32,683 bases of DNA from Bacteroidales bacterium. GTDB lineage: Bacteria; Bacteroidota; Bacteroidia; Bacteroidales; GWA2-32-17. Made by a program: the position numbers and the translations under genes. Every line of letters begins with the position of its first letter. Position 1 is the stretch's first letter. The notes beneath the pieces are model-generated. The model had not been told where the DNA came from and did no database searches. It saw only the letters and a list, made by a program, of their open reading frames with translations. Below are positions 16,654 through 25,707 of this stretch, piece by piece. The stretch is taken from assembly GCA_026416095.1 (NCBI GenBank), contig JAOAFV010000004.1, positions 80,127 to 112,809 on the forward strand, in the 5' to 3' direction.

Positions 16654-17384
16654 TTATAAAAATTCTTGAAGAATTAGTTAAAAAAAATGAAAGTTTCGAT
16701 TTTATAAAAACCGATCCTATACAAATACCAAAAATTTTTAAAGAAAAAAAAGATATTGAAATAACAGCTTTTATTACAGCCATAATAAGTTGGGGCAATA
16801 GAAAACAAATTATAAATAATGGGTACAAATTAATTAAAATAATGAATTCAAAGCCGTACGATTTTATAATGAGACATCGAGGAAAAGAATTTTATAATTT
16901 TAAACATCGCACTTTTAACGAAAAAGATTTAAACAATGTAATATTTTTTTTGAAAACAATATACTCACAATATCAATCGATGGAAGATTTTATGTTTGAA
17001 CAATATTTAAAATGCTCTTATAACATTAGAGATATGCTTATTAATTTTCGTAAGAGATTTAAAGAAATAATAGAAGACAGTCACACGTTAAAACATATTA
17101 GTAACATTGAAAAAAATTCGCCAGGCAAACGATTAAATATGTTTTTGCGTTGGATGATAAGAGACGGTAAAGTTGATTTTGGGATATGGAACAAGTTTAA
17201 TAAATCTGAGCTGTATATACCACTCGATATTCATGTAGGTAGGAATGCAAGGGCACTTAAATTACTTCAAAGAAAAAGTAACGATTGGAAATCTGTTGAA
17301 GAATTAACCTATGTGTTAAAGCAATTCGATTCGAACGACCCTGTAAAATACGACTTTGCTTTATTTAATATTCTTAATAAGTAG
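16641..17384 (+). CDS. TIGR02757/DUF2400 family protein, function unknown
   Basis: The protein (247 residues from the ATG at 16641) matches the Bacteroidetes-typical TIGR02757 family in pattern: DPIQIPKIFKEKKDIEITAFITAIISWGNRKQIINNG near the N-terminus, SPGKRLNMFLRWMIR in the middle and LYIPLDIHVGRNARALKLL followed by FDSNDPVKYDFALFNI at the end. The WGNR and DPVKYDFALF motifs are strongly typical. The biochemical role is not established to my knowledge. It is mostly helical and should be cytosolic. An in-frame TTG at 16620 would add seven residues but overlaps the promoter region, so ATG is preferred. Its 3' end overlaps the convergent T9SS type B gene by 11 bp. Confidence 0.88.
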   Translation: MKKEIIKILEELVKKNESFDFIKTDPIQIPKIFKEKKDIEITAFITAIISWGNRKQIINNGYKLIKIMNSKPYDFIMRHRGKEFYNFKHRTFNEKDLNNVIFFLKTIYSQYQSMEDFMFEQYLKCSYNIRDMLINFRKRFKEIIEDSHTLKHISNIEKNSPGKRLNMFLRWMIRDGKVDFGIWNKFNKSELYIPLDIHVGRNARALKLLQRKSNDWKSVEELTYVLKQFDSNDPVKYDFALFNILNK

Positions 17385-18882
17385 GATAGAATAAGAAAAA
17401 TCTACCATGCTTGGTTTTTTGATTACCATCGGGCAAGTTATATTGTAACATGTAATAATATACTCCTTCTTTACAACGCCTACCTTTTATTTTACCATCC
17501 CAACCTTGTGAAGGGTCGGTAGTTTTAAAAATTGGTTCGCCCCACCTATCAAAAACAATAAACATATAATTCTCTGGCGAAACAAAAGTACAGGTGGGTT
17601 TAAAAACATCATTTATATTATCATCGTTTGGAGTAAAAGAATTAGGAACGTAAATGTAAGGATTCATAATAACACAAGCATTATTCGATACAGATTCACC
17701 CCTAACATTAAAAATATTACCAGATTTCTCTTTTAATACGATATAATAACACACCTTATTTGAATAATATACATTTTGAGTTACCACTTCTTCGATGTTA
17801 TGTACAAAAAAAGTATCGGTATAAACATTTGAATATATTAACATTGAAGGTAAATAAAAAAAATTACAATAGATAAATATTGAATCAATTGTATTTGCCC
17901 ACTGATAATAATTATTCCATTGCAATGTATTTATAAATTCATCGTTATTTAAAACATTTAAAACTACATTCGAAGCAACATTAGATTCGTTTTTGTAATT
18001 ACCGCATTTATCAACACAAACCAGCTTATAAAAATATCTTTGAGTTGGTATAACATTATTATCGACAACTGTAAAAGTATGCTTACCACATAAATTTAAA
18101 GATGCTATTTCTTGAAAATTTACATTATCGGTTGAACGTAATAACTTATAATTACAAGTTTGAGCTGTTTCGTCAAGAATAAAAGATAATTTTATTTTTC
18201 CTGAATGTACTGTAGCTTCTTTTATATATATGTATTGTGGCAAAGTGGGGAATTGAGTAAAAAAGCATGTAATATTCGATGTTGAAGTTCTACTATTGTT
18301 ACTTACGGCCATTACATAATAACAATAAGAAGTTGCATTATTTATGTCTGTATGAAAATAATATGTTGCGTTTGTCACCACACTCAACAAAAACCAATTA
18401 CCATAATTTACCGAACAAAAAACTTTATATTCTTTAACGCCTTCGGGCCAATTTACATAAGGGTTCCACGACAATTTTATGGAGTAATTACAATTAGTAC
18501 TATCAAAATAAGGAAAACAATAAATAGTATTGTGATACTGATTAATAGGAGTCATAGGACTCGAATTATTAGCCGTATCGATAGCAGCAATTCTGTATAA
18601 TTCAGGATGAAAATTTGATTGAGCGGTATTATCTAAATAATATGTAGCAGGTGCATTAATCCTAGCTATCTCTTGCCACACAGCATTTACAGAACGATAA
18701 ATAATGTATTGTTTAACGTCGTTTTCTGGACATTCCAACCAGCTTACATGTACACTCCCCGTATTCGGATTTGCTACACTTACACTATCTATTACAGGTG
18801 TTGTTGGGGGGGTAGTATCTATTTGCGAAAAACATTGTAAAGTAAAGTATATAAAAATTATATTTATTAAGTTTTTACTCAT
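17374..18882 (-). CDS. Secreted fibronectin-type III protein with T9SS type B (gliding-motility-type) sorting domain
   Basis: The protein has a signal peptide (about 1-20, MSKNLINIIFIYF..CFSQ), several fibronectin type III-like repeats (about 22-390; recurring patterns such as VSWLECPENDVKQYIIYRS, LSWNPYVNWPEGVKEYKVF and KLLRSTDN) and a C-terminal CHU_C/type B sorting domain. The last shows YVPNSFTPNDDNINDVF, FDRWGEPIF, GWDGKIKGR and GVYYYMLQY. It should be exported by the type IX system and remain at or leave the cell surface, probably as an adhesin or surface filament component. I use the ATG at 18882, because an upstream TTG at 18888 adds only two residues. The start overlaps the non-catalytic M16 gene by 8 bp, so it closes that operon. 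Confidence 0.9.
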   Translation of the reverse strand: MSKNLINIIFIYFTLQCFSQIDTTPPTTPVIDSVSVANPNTGSVHVSWLECPENDVKQYIIYRSVNAVWQEIARINAPATYYLDNTAQSNFHPELYRIAAIDTANNSSPMTPINQYHNTIYCFPYFDSTNCNYSIKLSWNPYVNWPEGVKEYKVFCSVNYGNWFLLSVVTNATYYFHTDINNATSYCYYVMAVSNNSRTSTSNITCFFTQFPTLPQYIYIKEATVHSGKIKLSFILDETAQTCNYKLLRSTDNVNFQEIASLNLCGKHTFTVVDNNVIPTQRYFYKLVCVDKCGNYKNESNVASNVVLNVLNNDEFINTLQWNNYYQWANTIDSIFIYCNFFYLPSMLIYSNVYTDTFFVHNIEEVVTQNVYYSNKVCYYIVLKEKSGNIFNVRGESVSNNACVIMNPYIYVPNSFTPNDDNINDVFKPTCTFVSPENYMFIVFDRWGEPIFKTTDPSQGWDGKIKGRRCKEGVYYYMLQYNLPDGNQKTKHGRFFLFYPTY

Positions 18883-20134
18883 TACCAACTACAACTTCTA
18901 AAAAGTCATTCGTAAGGTATTTATTTGCAATATCTATAATTTCCTCTGGTTTTATTTTTTTGAATGTTTCAATAAATTCTTTGTAAAAATTTTCTTGCAA
19001 TCCTAGTTCCTTTAACGACTTAAAAGTATCAATAGTGCTATATGGATTATCATAATATGTTAAATACTCATTAACAACATCGTAAAAGCATGTATTTAAT
19101 TCTTTTCGTGTAACAGGAATTTTAGTAAGTTTTTCTATTTCTTCGTAAATAATATCTATTGCCTTTTGTTTTTCCTCTGAATTAACTTCAGCAGTGATTG
19201 TTAAAAACGATAGTTCAGGAAAAGAAGTTAAATGTGCATATACCCCATAAGTTAAACCTTCTTTTTCGCGTAGACGCTGCATGAGACGCGAATTAAAAGT
19301 ACCACCTAAAAGATGTATTACTACTGCTAATTTATGAAAATCGGGATGCAAATTGTTGGGTACAATTTTTCCAATCCTAAGCGATGTTTGTTTAGCACTG
19401 TCTATCTTTATAAAAAACTTTCTCTTCTTATTTTTTACTTTAAAACTATTTAAAGGCTCAAAGTTAAAATTGCTGCTTTTTATCTGATTAAAATTTTCTA
19501 AAATTCTAAAAATTTTATCATCAATATTTCCAGCTAAATACATTCTTAAAAAGTCTTTTGTATAAAGACGTTTATAACAATTAAAAAGTTGGCCTTTATC
19601 TATTCGAGCAAAATCTTTTAATTCTATTACGTTTCCATAAGGAGTTCCTTTTAATAACTCTTTTGTGAATTTTTTAGACGCTATATATTTAGTGTCTTGT
19701 AATCTCTCTATTTGTTTAGCTTTTAATTGTTTAACTCTGACTTCAAATTCATCATCGGGGAATGTTGAATTGTTAATAATTTCTATAAAAAGATTACTAA
19801 AATCAGAAAAATTTCTTTTTAAAACAGAAAAAGAAAATATTGCATTATAAGGAGTTATACTAACATTAAGGGTAGCACCATAGTAGTCTAAGAGTTCCGA
19901 AATTTTATATGCATTATAATTTTTTGTACCTCCTTTAGCGACCATTAATCCTATTAAAACCGAATGCAAGTTTTTCTTAACTTGCTTTAAGCCGGCATCA
20001 AATATAAAATAGCCACTTATTAAATCGAGTTTAGTATCAACAATATAGTATAAAGGAATTTTTTCTATAGAGATATAACTTACCTGTGGAATATGAATAT
20101 CCTTAATTTTTTTTATTTTTGGTAAACTATTCAT
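18875..20134 (-). CDS. M16-family peptidase subunit, non-catalytic partner
   Basis: The protein (419 residues) has the M16 two-lobe architecture but no HxxEH zinc motif: the expected place reads LHSVLIGLMVAKGG. It keeps the C-terminal-lobe signature RLREKEGLTYGVYA with Arg289 and Tyr296, which in M16B heterodimers is supplied by the non-catalytic subunit to bind substrate. The active partner is the next gene upstream (11-bp gap). The pair should work as a heterodimer that degrades peptides. There is no signal peptide on either, which suggests a cytosolic site. The stop overlaps the start of the T9SS type B gene by 8 bp. Confidence 0.92.
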   Translation of the reverse strand: MNSLPKIKKIKDIHIPQVSYISIEKIPLYYIVDTKLDLISGYFIFDAGLKQVKKNLHSVLIGLMVAKGGTKNYNAYKISELLDYYGATLNVSITPYNAIFSFSVLKRNFSDFSNLFIEIINNSTFPDDEFEVRVKQLKAKQIERLQDTKYIASKKFTKELLKGTPYGNVIELKDFARIDKGQLFNCYKRLYTKDFLRMYLAGNIDDKIFRILENFNQIKSSNFNFEPLNSFKVKNKKRKFFIKIDSAKQTSLRIGKIVPNNLHPDFHKLAVVIHLLGGTFNSRLMQRLREKEGLTYGVYAHLTSFPELSFLTITAEVNSEEKQKAIDIIYEEIEKLTKIPVTRKELNTCFYDVVNEYLTYYDNPYSTIDTFKSLKELGLQENFYKEFIETFKKIKPEEIIDIANKYLTNDFLEVVVGNE

Positions 20135-20145
20135 TTTTTTACTTC

Positions 20146-21387
20146 TTACTCTGGTAAATAATTTAAAACAAATATATTATTATTTTCAAAGTACCTGCTG
20201 AAACAATTTAAAATATCGTTGATACTGATACTTTTAATATATTCTATTTCTTTATTAATAAGGTTAGCATCGGAAAGGTATTCATAATAAGCCAAGAGTT
20301 CTGTAACATTATTAATATTAATTAATTCGGTTTGGTAATATAATTCTATCTTATTTTTCACTTTCTGTAATTCAAAATCGCTAATATTTTTAATTAAGCT
20401 AATATTTTCCATTAAACAATTTAACACATTGTCGGGTGAATAATCTCTATAATATTTACCACCTATTACAATAAATCCTTGTTCAGTATGTTCTTTTAAG
20501 CTAACACCTATTTCTGAAAATATTTTTTTCTTTCTAACCAAATTCTGGTAAAGAATTGAAGAATCGGCTTCGCTTAACAAAAAAGAAATAATACTCAAAC
20601 AATAATAATCAAAAGAATTTCTTTCAGTTGTTTTGCAAGCTAGGTAAATAGCAGGCTGCGGAACTTTTCTTCTAACATTTATAATACATTTAGGTGTTTG
20701 TGGGTCTCTAATTTGAGTTATATTATTTTTTTCTTCCTTATTCCTTTGAGTGACTTTACCAAAATATTTTTCTACTAACTTTTTAGTAGTGTCAAAATCT
20801 ATGTTTCCACTAATTGAAATTATACAGTTATCGGGGCTATACCATTTATTGTAAAATTCGACAATTTCTTTTTTAGTAATATTTTTAATATCTTCTATGC
20901 TATCTCCAATAGTTGGCCATCTATACGGATGGATACTATATAAATTCCTTCTGATTAAATGCTCAACATCGCCATAAGGTCTGTTTAAATAGTATTGTTT
21001 AAATTCCTCTATCACAACATTTTTTTGTACGTTAATTGAATTGTTTTTTAAAAGTAAATTTTGCATTCTATCTGCCTCAACAAATAGAGCGACCTCTGCA
21101 TTTTGATATGGCAACGAAATATAATAGTATGTTATATCGTTACTTGTAAAAGCATTGTTTTCGCCACCAGCTTGCGATATTATTTTATCAAAGTGTTTTA
21201 CATTTTTTGAGCCTGTAAACATTAAATGTTCAAGCAAATGTGCAAGGCCAGTATAACCAACTAATTCATTTTTTGATCCAACTTTATACAATACACCAAC
21301 AACAACAAATCGAGTTTGATCATTAAAGTTATGAATAATAGTTAATCCATTTTCTAACCTAAACCTGTTGAACGCTATTTTAGTCAT
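20146..21387 (-). CDS. M16-family zinc peptidase, catalytic subunit
   Basis: The protein (413 residues) carries the inverted zinc motif HxxEH as His50, Glu53 and His54 (AHLLEHLMF) and the distal zinc ligand Glu128 (or Glu127) in VVIEEFKQYY. GGENNAFTSNDITYYYISLP is the typical M16 strand after the motif. It is the active half of the M16 pair, but lacks the C-terminal Arg/Tyr signature, which is present in the partner at 18875-20134. It has no signal peptide. Its start overlaps the end of the upstream membrane-protein gene by 4 bp (ATGA). It likely digests oligopeptides. Confidence 0.94.
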   Translation of the reverse strand: MTKIAFNRFRLENGLTIIHNFNDQTRFVVVGVLYKVGSKNELVGYTGLAHLLEHLMFTGSKNVKHFDKIISQAGGENNAFTSNDITYYYISLPYQNAEVALFVEADRMQNLLLKNNSINVQKNVVIEEFKQYYLNRPYGDVEHLIRRNLYSIHPYRWPTIGDSIEDIKNITKKEIVEFYNKWYSPDNCIISISGNIDFDTTKKLVEKYFGKVTQRNKEEKNNITQIRDPQTPKCIINVRRKVPQPAIYLACKTTERNSFDYYCLSIISFLLSEADSSILYQNLVRKKKIFSEIGVSLKEHTEQGFIVIGGKYYRDYSPDNVLNCLMENISLIKNISDFELQKVKNKIELYYQTELININNVTELLAYYEYLSDANLINKEIEYIKSISINDILNCFSRYFENNNIFVLNYLPE

Positions 21388-22043
21388 CTACACGCGTTAT
21401 ATGCTACTATACTACCAGCTAAACCTAAAACAAAACCAATTAAACTTCCTTTTATTGAAGCTTTAATATTTTTATCGGTAGCCATTTCCTTATACCCTAA
21501 AATAAAATAATCATTCTGATAATTTACTTCGGGCACTATCTTTTTAATTTTTTTTTCGTTTATAGGTAAAATACCCGTTATAAATATCACTGTAGATGGT
21601 AAAATTGGAGAATAAAAGGGTGTGCCTAAGAAATACATCGAGAAAAATATTGAAGATGAGCCAACAAGTAACCCTGTTGTAAAAGGTACAGTAGTTTTAT
21701 GCATTTTCTCAGAAAACATTTCCCCCTTAATAAAATCGTACATTTGATCTTTATTGAAAGGTATTTTACCTATAACTCTAGGCTCAAAAAAAACTTTAGA
21801 AGAGCCATTTTTATTTGTAATTGAATATATGGCATCAATAGGAACTACTTTTTCTTTACCTCTTTTATTTTTGAACTTTACAATACCTTCTTCTTCATCA
21901 ACTACTACTTCATTAGTATATATTTTTTGTCCGGTTAAAAACAAAATTGTATCGGATTGACAAAACATTTTAAGTGAACTAATAATGTATACAATACTCA
22001 AAACCTTAAAGATTAAAATTTTTAGTTTGATTATTTGTTTCAT
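21384..22043 (-). CDS. Membrane-associated protein of unknown function
   Basis: I do not recognise the family. The protein (219 residues) begins with a signal-like hydrophobic stretch (about 8-28, ending MFCQ). A beta-rich part follows (SDTILFLTGQKIYTNEVVVDEEEGIVKFKNKRGKEKVVPIDAIYSITNKNG), which looks like a short exported or periplasmic domain. Hydrophobic segments lie at about 115-135 and 140-158, and a glycine-rich one (SLIGFVLGLAGSIVAY) is near the end. It is the first gene of the operon with the M16 pair and the T9SS type B protein, overlapping the M16 catalytic gene by 4 bp. The beta pattern resembles other small Bacteroidetes envelope proteins with an LTG(Q/E)xI..V repeat motif, but I cannot assign a role. 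Confidence 0.75.
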   Translation of the reverse strand: MKQIIKLKILIFKVLSIVYIISSLKMFCQSDTILFLTGQKIYTNEVVVDEEEGIVKFKNKRGKEKVVPIDAIYSITNKNGSSKVFFEPRVIGKIPFNKDQMYDFIKGEMFSEKMHKTTVPFTTGLLVGSSSIFFSMYFLGTPFYSPILPSTVIFITGILPINEKKIKKIVPEVNYQNDYFILGYKEMATDKNIKASIKGSLIGFVLGLAGSIVAYNACR

Positions 22044-22072
22044 TTTTTAAAAGATAAATTGTTACTTTTACG

Positions 22073-22080
22073 CAAAAATA
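22073..22080 (-). promoter_or_regulatory. Candidate -7 promoter element of the M16 operon
   Basis: On the minus strand TATTTTTG is a full match to TAnnTTTG, about 30 bp before the ATG at 22043. No clear -33 element is at the expected distance. On the plus strand, TACTTTTA at 22063-22070 is a 7-of-8 match that could serve gcvP; the two would overlap in this 67-bp divergent region. Confidence 0.4.
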
Positions 22081-22110
22081 CGAAAGAATATTTTAAAAAA
22101 ATAATTCGAC

Positions 22111-24978
22111 ATGAAAACAAATAAATTTGTTTTTAGGCATATTGGTCCTTCTGAAGAAGAAATTAAAGAAATGTGCGAAAATATAGGTGTAACTGATCTT
22201 GACGATTTAATTAATAAAACAATACCATCTAATATTTTACGTAAAACCAAAATGAAATTACCTGCCCCCATGACAGAAAGTGAATATTTAAATTATATAC
22301 GAGAAATTGCATTAAAAAACAAGCTATACAGGTCGTTTATTGGTTGTGGATATTACAGAACACACATGCCGGCAGTTATACAACGTAATATTTTAGAAAA
22401 TCCAGGGTGGTATACGTCGTATACACCTTATCAAGCAGAAATATCACAAGGACGTCTTGAAGCTTTGTTAATTTTCCAAACAGTAATTACAGAATTAACA
22501 AAAATGCAAATTGCCAATGCATCGCTATTAGACGAAGCTACTGCTGCTGCAGAAGCAATGCTAATGATGTACAACGCCCGTAAACAAGATCTTGTTAAAA
22601 ACAATTCGAAAAAACTATTTGTAGATAGTAACATTTTTCCACAAACTTTAGCGGTTATAAAAACACGTGCTTTCCCTCACGACATAGAAGTAGTAGTGGG
22701 CGATTTCAACACCATAGAAATAGATAATAATTTCTTTGGTGTTATTCTTCAATATCCTGGAGCTAATGGAATAGTAAGCGATTATTCAGAGTTTGTGAGT
22801 AAAGTAAAGAAACATGGAATAATGGTTGCTGTTGCAGCCGATATTTTATCATTAGCCCTTTTAGTACCTCCTGGCCAATGGGGTGCAGATATAGTTTTTG
22901 GCTCAACTCAAAGATTAGGGTTACCAATGTTTTATGGTGGACCACATGCTGGTTATTTCGCAACCAAAGATGAATATAAACGCCTTATGCCAGGCAGAAT
23001 TATTGGTGTTTCTAAAGACACTAAAGGACGAAACGCATTAAGAATGGCCTTACAAACCCGTGAACAACATATTAAACGCGAAAGAGCAACATCAAATATA
23101 TGCACTGCCCAGGCTTTACTCGCTATTATGTCGGGCATGTATGTTGTTTATCACGGAAAAGAAGGCCTACAAGAAATAGCTTCGTACATACACAAGTTAA
23201 CTGGTACTATTTATGAAAACCTATCAGCAATGGGATATCACCTTAATAATTCATTTTTCGACACCTTAACAATAGAACTGCCCAATGAAATAAATATCGA
23301 AACAATTAAAAAGCTAGCACTTGATTATAACATTAATTTTTATTATCCCAATTCAAAAAATGTTCGCTTATCGATAGACGAACTTACAAACATGCAAGAT
23401 GTTAGGGACATAATAACCATTTTTTCAAAAGCTAAAGGTTACGAAATAAATAAGATCAACGAATGTACTAAAATATATATTGAAGATAAATTATTAAGAA
23501 AAGATGATTTTTTAACTCAAAAAGTGTTTAATTCTTACCGTTCCGAAACAGAATTAATGCGATACATAAAGAAACTCGAAAAAAAAGATATTGCTTTAAA
23601 TAATAGCATGATACCTCTTGGATCTTGTACAATGAAACTAAATGCGGCAGCAGAATTATTACCATTAAGTTGGCCAGAATTTAGCAACATTCATCCTTTT
23701 GTTCCCGATAATCAAGCACAAGGTTACCTTACCATTATTGAAGAACTCGGTAATTACTTAAAAGAAATTACAGGACTCGATGCCATAAGCTTCCAACCAA
23801 ATTCAGGTGCAGCAGGAGAGTATGCTGGGCTAATGATAATAAAAAAATATTTTGAAAAAAAAGGCGATAAAAAACGAAATACTATACTCATTCCATCGTC
23901 GGCTCATGGCACCAACCCAGCAAGTGCTGCAATGGCAGGTTTTAAGATAATTGTTATCAAATGCGACGACAAAGGGAATATTGACATTAATGATCTCGCC
24001 GAAAAGTGCGAACTTAATAAAGATACCATTGCTGGACTTATGATTACGTACCCATCTACACATGGGGTTTTCGAAGAAAAGATTAAAGAAATAACGAGCT
24101 TGATTCATAACTATGGTGGTTTAGTTTACATGGATGGTGCAAATATGAATGCCCAAGTAGGCTTTACAAGTCCCGCTGAAATTGATGCCGACATTTGTCA
24201 TCTTAATTTACATAAAACATTTGCCATACCACATGGGGGCGGCGGGCCTGGTGCAGGTCCCATACTTGTAAAAAAAGAACTTGAAGAATTTTTACCTAAC
24301 CACCCTTTTGCAAAATATAAGCATATAAATGGTGTTGAAGCAGTTGCTGCAGCCCCATTTGGCAGTCCTCTAATATTGTTAATTTCGCATGCTTACATAA
24401 GAATGATGGGAACAGAAGGTCTTGAACTTGCTACAAAAGTAGCTATTCTTAATGCAAACTACATTAGCAAAAAATTAAGTAATTATTTTCCTACTTTGTA
24501 TACAGGCAAAAATGGATTTGTGGCGCATGAACATATAGTAGATTGTCGTCAATTTAGGCAAAAATACAACATAACAGAAATTGACATTGCTAAAAGGTTA
24601 ATAGATTTTGGTTTTCATGCCCCAACAGTATCTTTTCCAGTGCATGGAACCTTAATGATAGAACCAACAGAAAGCGAATCAAAACAAGAGCTAGACAGAT
24701 TTATAGAAGCTATGATAAAAATACACGAAGAAATAATTCAAATAGAACACAATAAAGAATATGCCGAAAACAATCTTTTGAAAAATGCTCCTCATTGTAT
24801 ATATGATTTAATAGACGATGACTGGAATAAGCCATATTCAAAACAAGAAGCATTATACCCTTTGCCATGGGTTAAAGAAAATAAATTTTACCCGCCAGTT
24901 TCGCGAATCGATGACGCTTATGGTGATAGATTTCTTTTTTGCACCTGCAATATCCTTGAAAGCTCAGATAATATTTAA
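22111..24978 (+). CDS. gcvP: Glycine dehydrogenase (decarboxylating), P-protein of glycine cleavage system
   Basis: GcvP is the PLP enzyme that decarboxylates glycine and passes the aminomethyl group to the lipoyl arm of the H-protein. The 955-residue length matches the fused dimeric form (about 957 in E. coli). Motifs in order are FVFRHIGPSEEEIKEM, LLDEATAAAEAM, FGSTQRLGLPMFYGGPHAGYFA, SNICTAQALLA, the NNSMIPLGSCTMKLN block, FQPNSGAAGEYAGL, and the PLP lysine Lys702 in HKTFAIPHGGGGPG. The conserved HAPTVSFPVHGTLMIEPTESE end is present. It is full length and intact. No other glycine-cleavage genes (gcvH, gcvT) are in the window. Glycine oxidation or synthesis is expected; both directions are possible in anaerobes. 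Confidence 0.97.
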   Translation: MKTNKFVFRHIGPSEEEIKEMCENIGVTDLDDLINKTIPSNILRKTKMKLPAPMTESEYLNYIREIALKNKLYRSFIGCGYYRTHMPAVIQRNILENPGWYTSYTPYQAEISQGRLEALLIFQTVITELTKMQIANASLLDEATAAAEAMLMMYNARKQDLVKNNSKKLFVDSNIFPQTLAVIKTRAFPHDIEVVVGDFNTIEIDNNFFGVILQYPGANGIVSDYSEFVSKVKKHGIMVAVAADILSLALLVPPGQWGADIVFGSTQRLGLPMFYGGPHAGYFATKDEYKRLMPGRIIGVSKDTKGRNALRMALQTREQHIKRERATSNICTAQALLAIMSGMYVVYHGKEGLQEIASYIHKLTGTIYENLSAMGYHLNNSFFDTLTIELPNEINIETIKKLALDYNINFYYPNSKNVRLSIDELTNMQDVRDIITIFSKAKGYEINKINECTKIYIEDKLLRKDDFLTQKVFNSYRSETELMRYIKKLEKKDIALNNSMIPLGSCTMKLNAAAELLPLSWPEFSNIHPFVPDNQAQGYLTIIEELGNYLKEITGLDAISFQPNSGAAGEYAGLMIIKKYFEKKGDKKRNTILIPSSAHGTNPASAAMAGFKIIVIKCDDKGNIDINDLAEKCELNKDTIAGLMITYPSTHGVFEEKIKEITSLIHNYGGLVYMDGANMNAQVGFTSPAEIDADICHLNLHKTFAIPHGGGGPGAGPILVKKELEEFLPNHPFAKYKHINGVEAVAAAPFGSPLILLISHAYIRMMGTEGLELATKVAILNANYISKKLSNYFPTLYTGKNGFVAHEHIVDCRQFRQKYNITEIDIAKRLIDFGFHAPTVSFPVHGTLMIEPTESESKQELDRFIEAMIKIHEEIIQIEHNKEYAENNLLKNAPHCIYDLIDDDWNKPYSKQEALYPLPWVKENKFYPPVSRIDDAYGDRFLFCTCNILESSDNI

Positions 24979-25021
24979 TTGAATAAATAAGTTTTAACCT
25001 TCACGTATATTCATTAACTCG

Positions 25022-25054
25022 AAAAAGTGTATTAAAATTAATGTGAAACTTTTT
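25022..25054 (+). terminator. Possible bidirectional terminator between gcvP and plsY
   Basis: AAAAAGT (25022-25028) and ACTTTTT (25048-25054) pair, with T-runs on both strands (CTTTTTT on plus, CTTTTT on minus). It lies between two convergent genes, where a shared terminator is expected. The 7-bp stem and 19-base loop are weak. Confidence 0.35.
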
Positions 25055-25089
25055 TAAGTATTACCAGTCATTTTAAAAATTCTAATAAT

Positions 25090-25701
25090 TTAACTATTCG
25101 TTTTCTTAAACGTAATTTTATTTTCTGTACCTTTTACTAAACGTTCAATATTCGATTTATGAGTACAAATAATTATTAATGCAAGAAAGATTGCAAATCC
25201 TCTAATGTATATGCTATCGTAAAATACAAAAGTAAAAATAACAAAAGAAATTGCACTTAACATTGAGGCTAAAGAGACATATTTAAATAACATAAATACA
25301 ATAACAAACACCAATAGGCATAATAAAGCTGGTAAAGTAAAAACAGCAAGTATAACACCGAACGATGTAGCAACACCTTTACCACCTTTAAATTTTGCAT
25401 AAATTGGGAATAAATGACCCACTATAGCAAAAAGACCTATAATTAAACTAAAGAAAATCACGTTACTATCGGAAGTTCTATTAATTTGAAGATAAAGAAA
25501 AGGCAATATAAATCCTTTAAAAGTATCGATTACAAAAACAGGCAGTGCAGCTTTAGCTCCAAGTACTCTAAAAACATTTGTTGCTCCTGCATTCTTACTT
25601 CCATGTTGTCGTATGTCTATATTATAAAACTTTTTACTCCACCAAATAGCTGTTGGTATAGAACCAATTAAATACGATAAAATACAGAATACATAAAACA
25701 T
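25090..25701 (-). CDS. plsY: Acyl-phosphate:glycerol-3-phosphate acyltransferase PlsY
   Basis: PlsY transfers an acyl group from acyl phosphate to glycerol 3-phosphate, the first committed step of membrane phospholipid synthesis. The 203-residue polytopic protein has the three PlsY signatures: GSKNAGATN in the first loop, GHLFPIYAKFKGGKGVATSFG in the second and THKSNIERLVKGTENK near the end. Hydrophobic segments are spread over the length as expected. The gene starts 6 bp after the stop of the carbamoyltransferase gene, so it may be co-transcribed with it, although the function is unrelated. The C-terminal tail has the expected basic residues. Confidence 0.96.
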   Translation of the reverse strand: MFYVFCILSYLIGSIPTAIWWSKKFYNIDIRQHGSKNAGATNVFRVLGAKAALPVFVIDTFKGFILPFLYLQINRTSDSNVIFFSLIIGLFAIVGHLFPIYAKFKGGKGVATSFGVILAVFTLPALLCLLVFVIVFMLFKYVSLASMLSAISFVIFTFVFYDSIYIRGFAIFLALIIICTHKSNIERLVKGTENKITFKKTNS

Positions 25702-25707
25702 AACTAC

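Noticed and set aside
22431-24108. Minus-strand ORFs inside gcvP
   Set aside because: Shadow frames of a long, well-conserved plus-strand gene, without motifs of their own.
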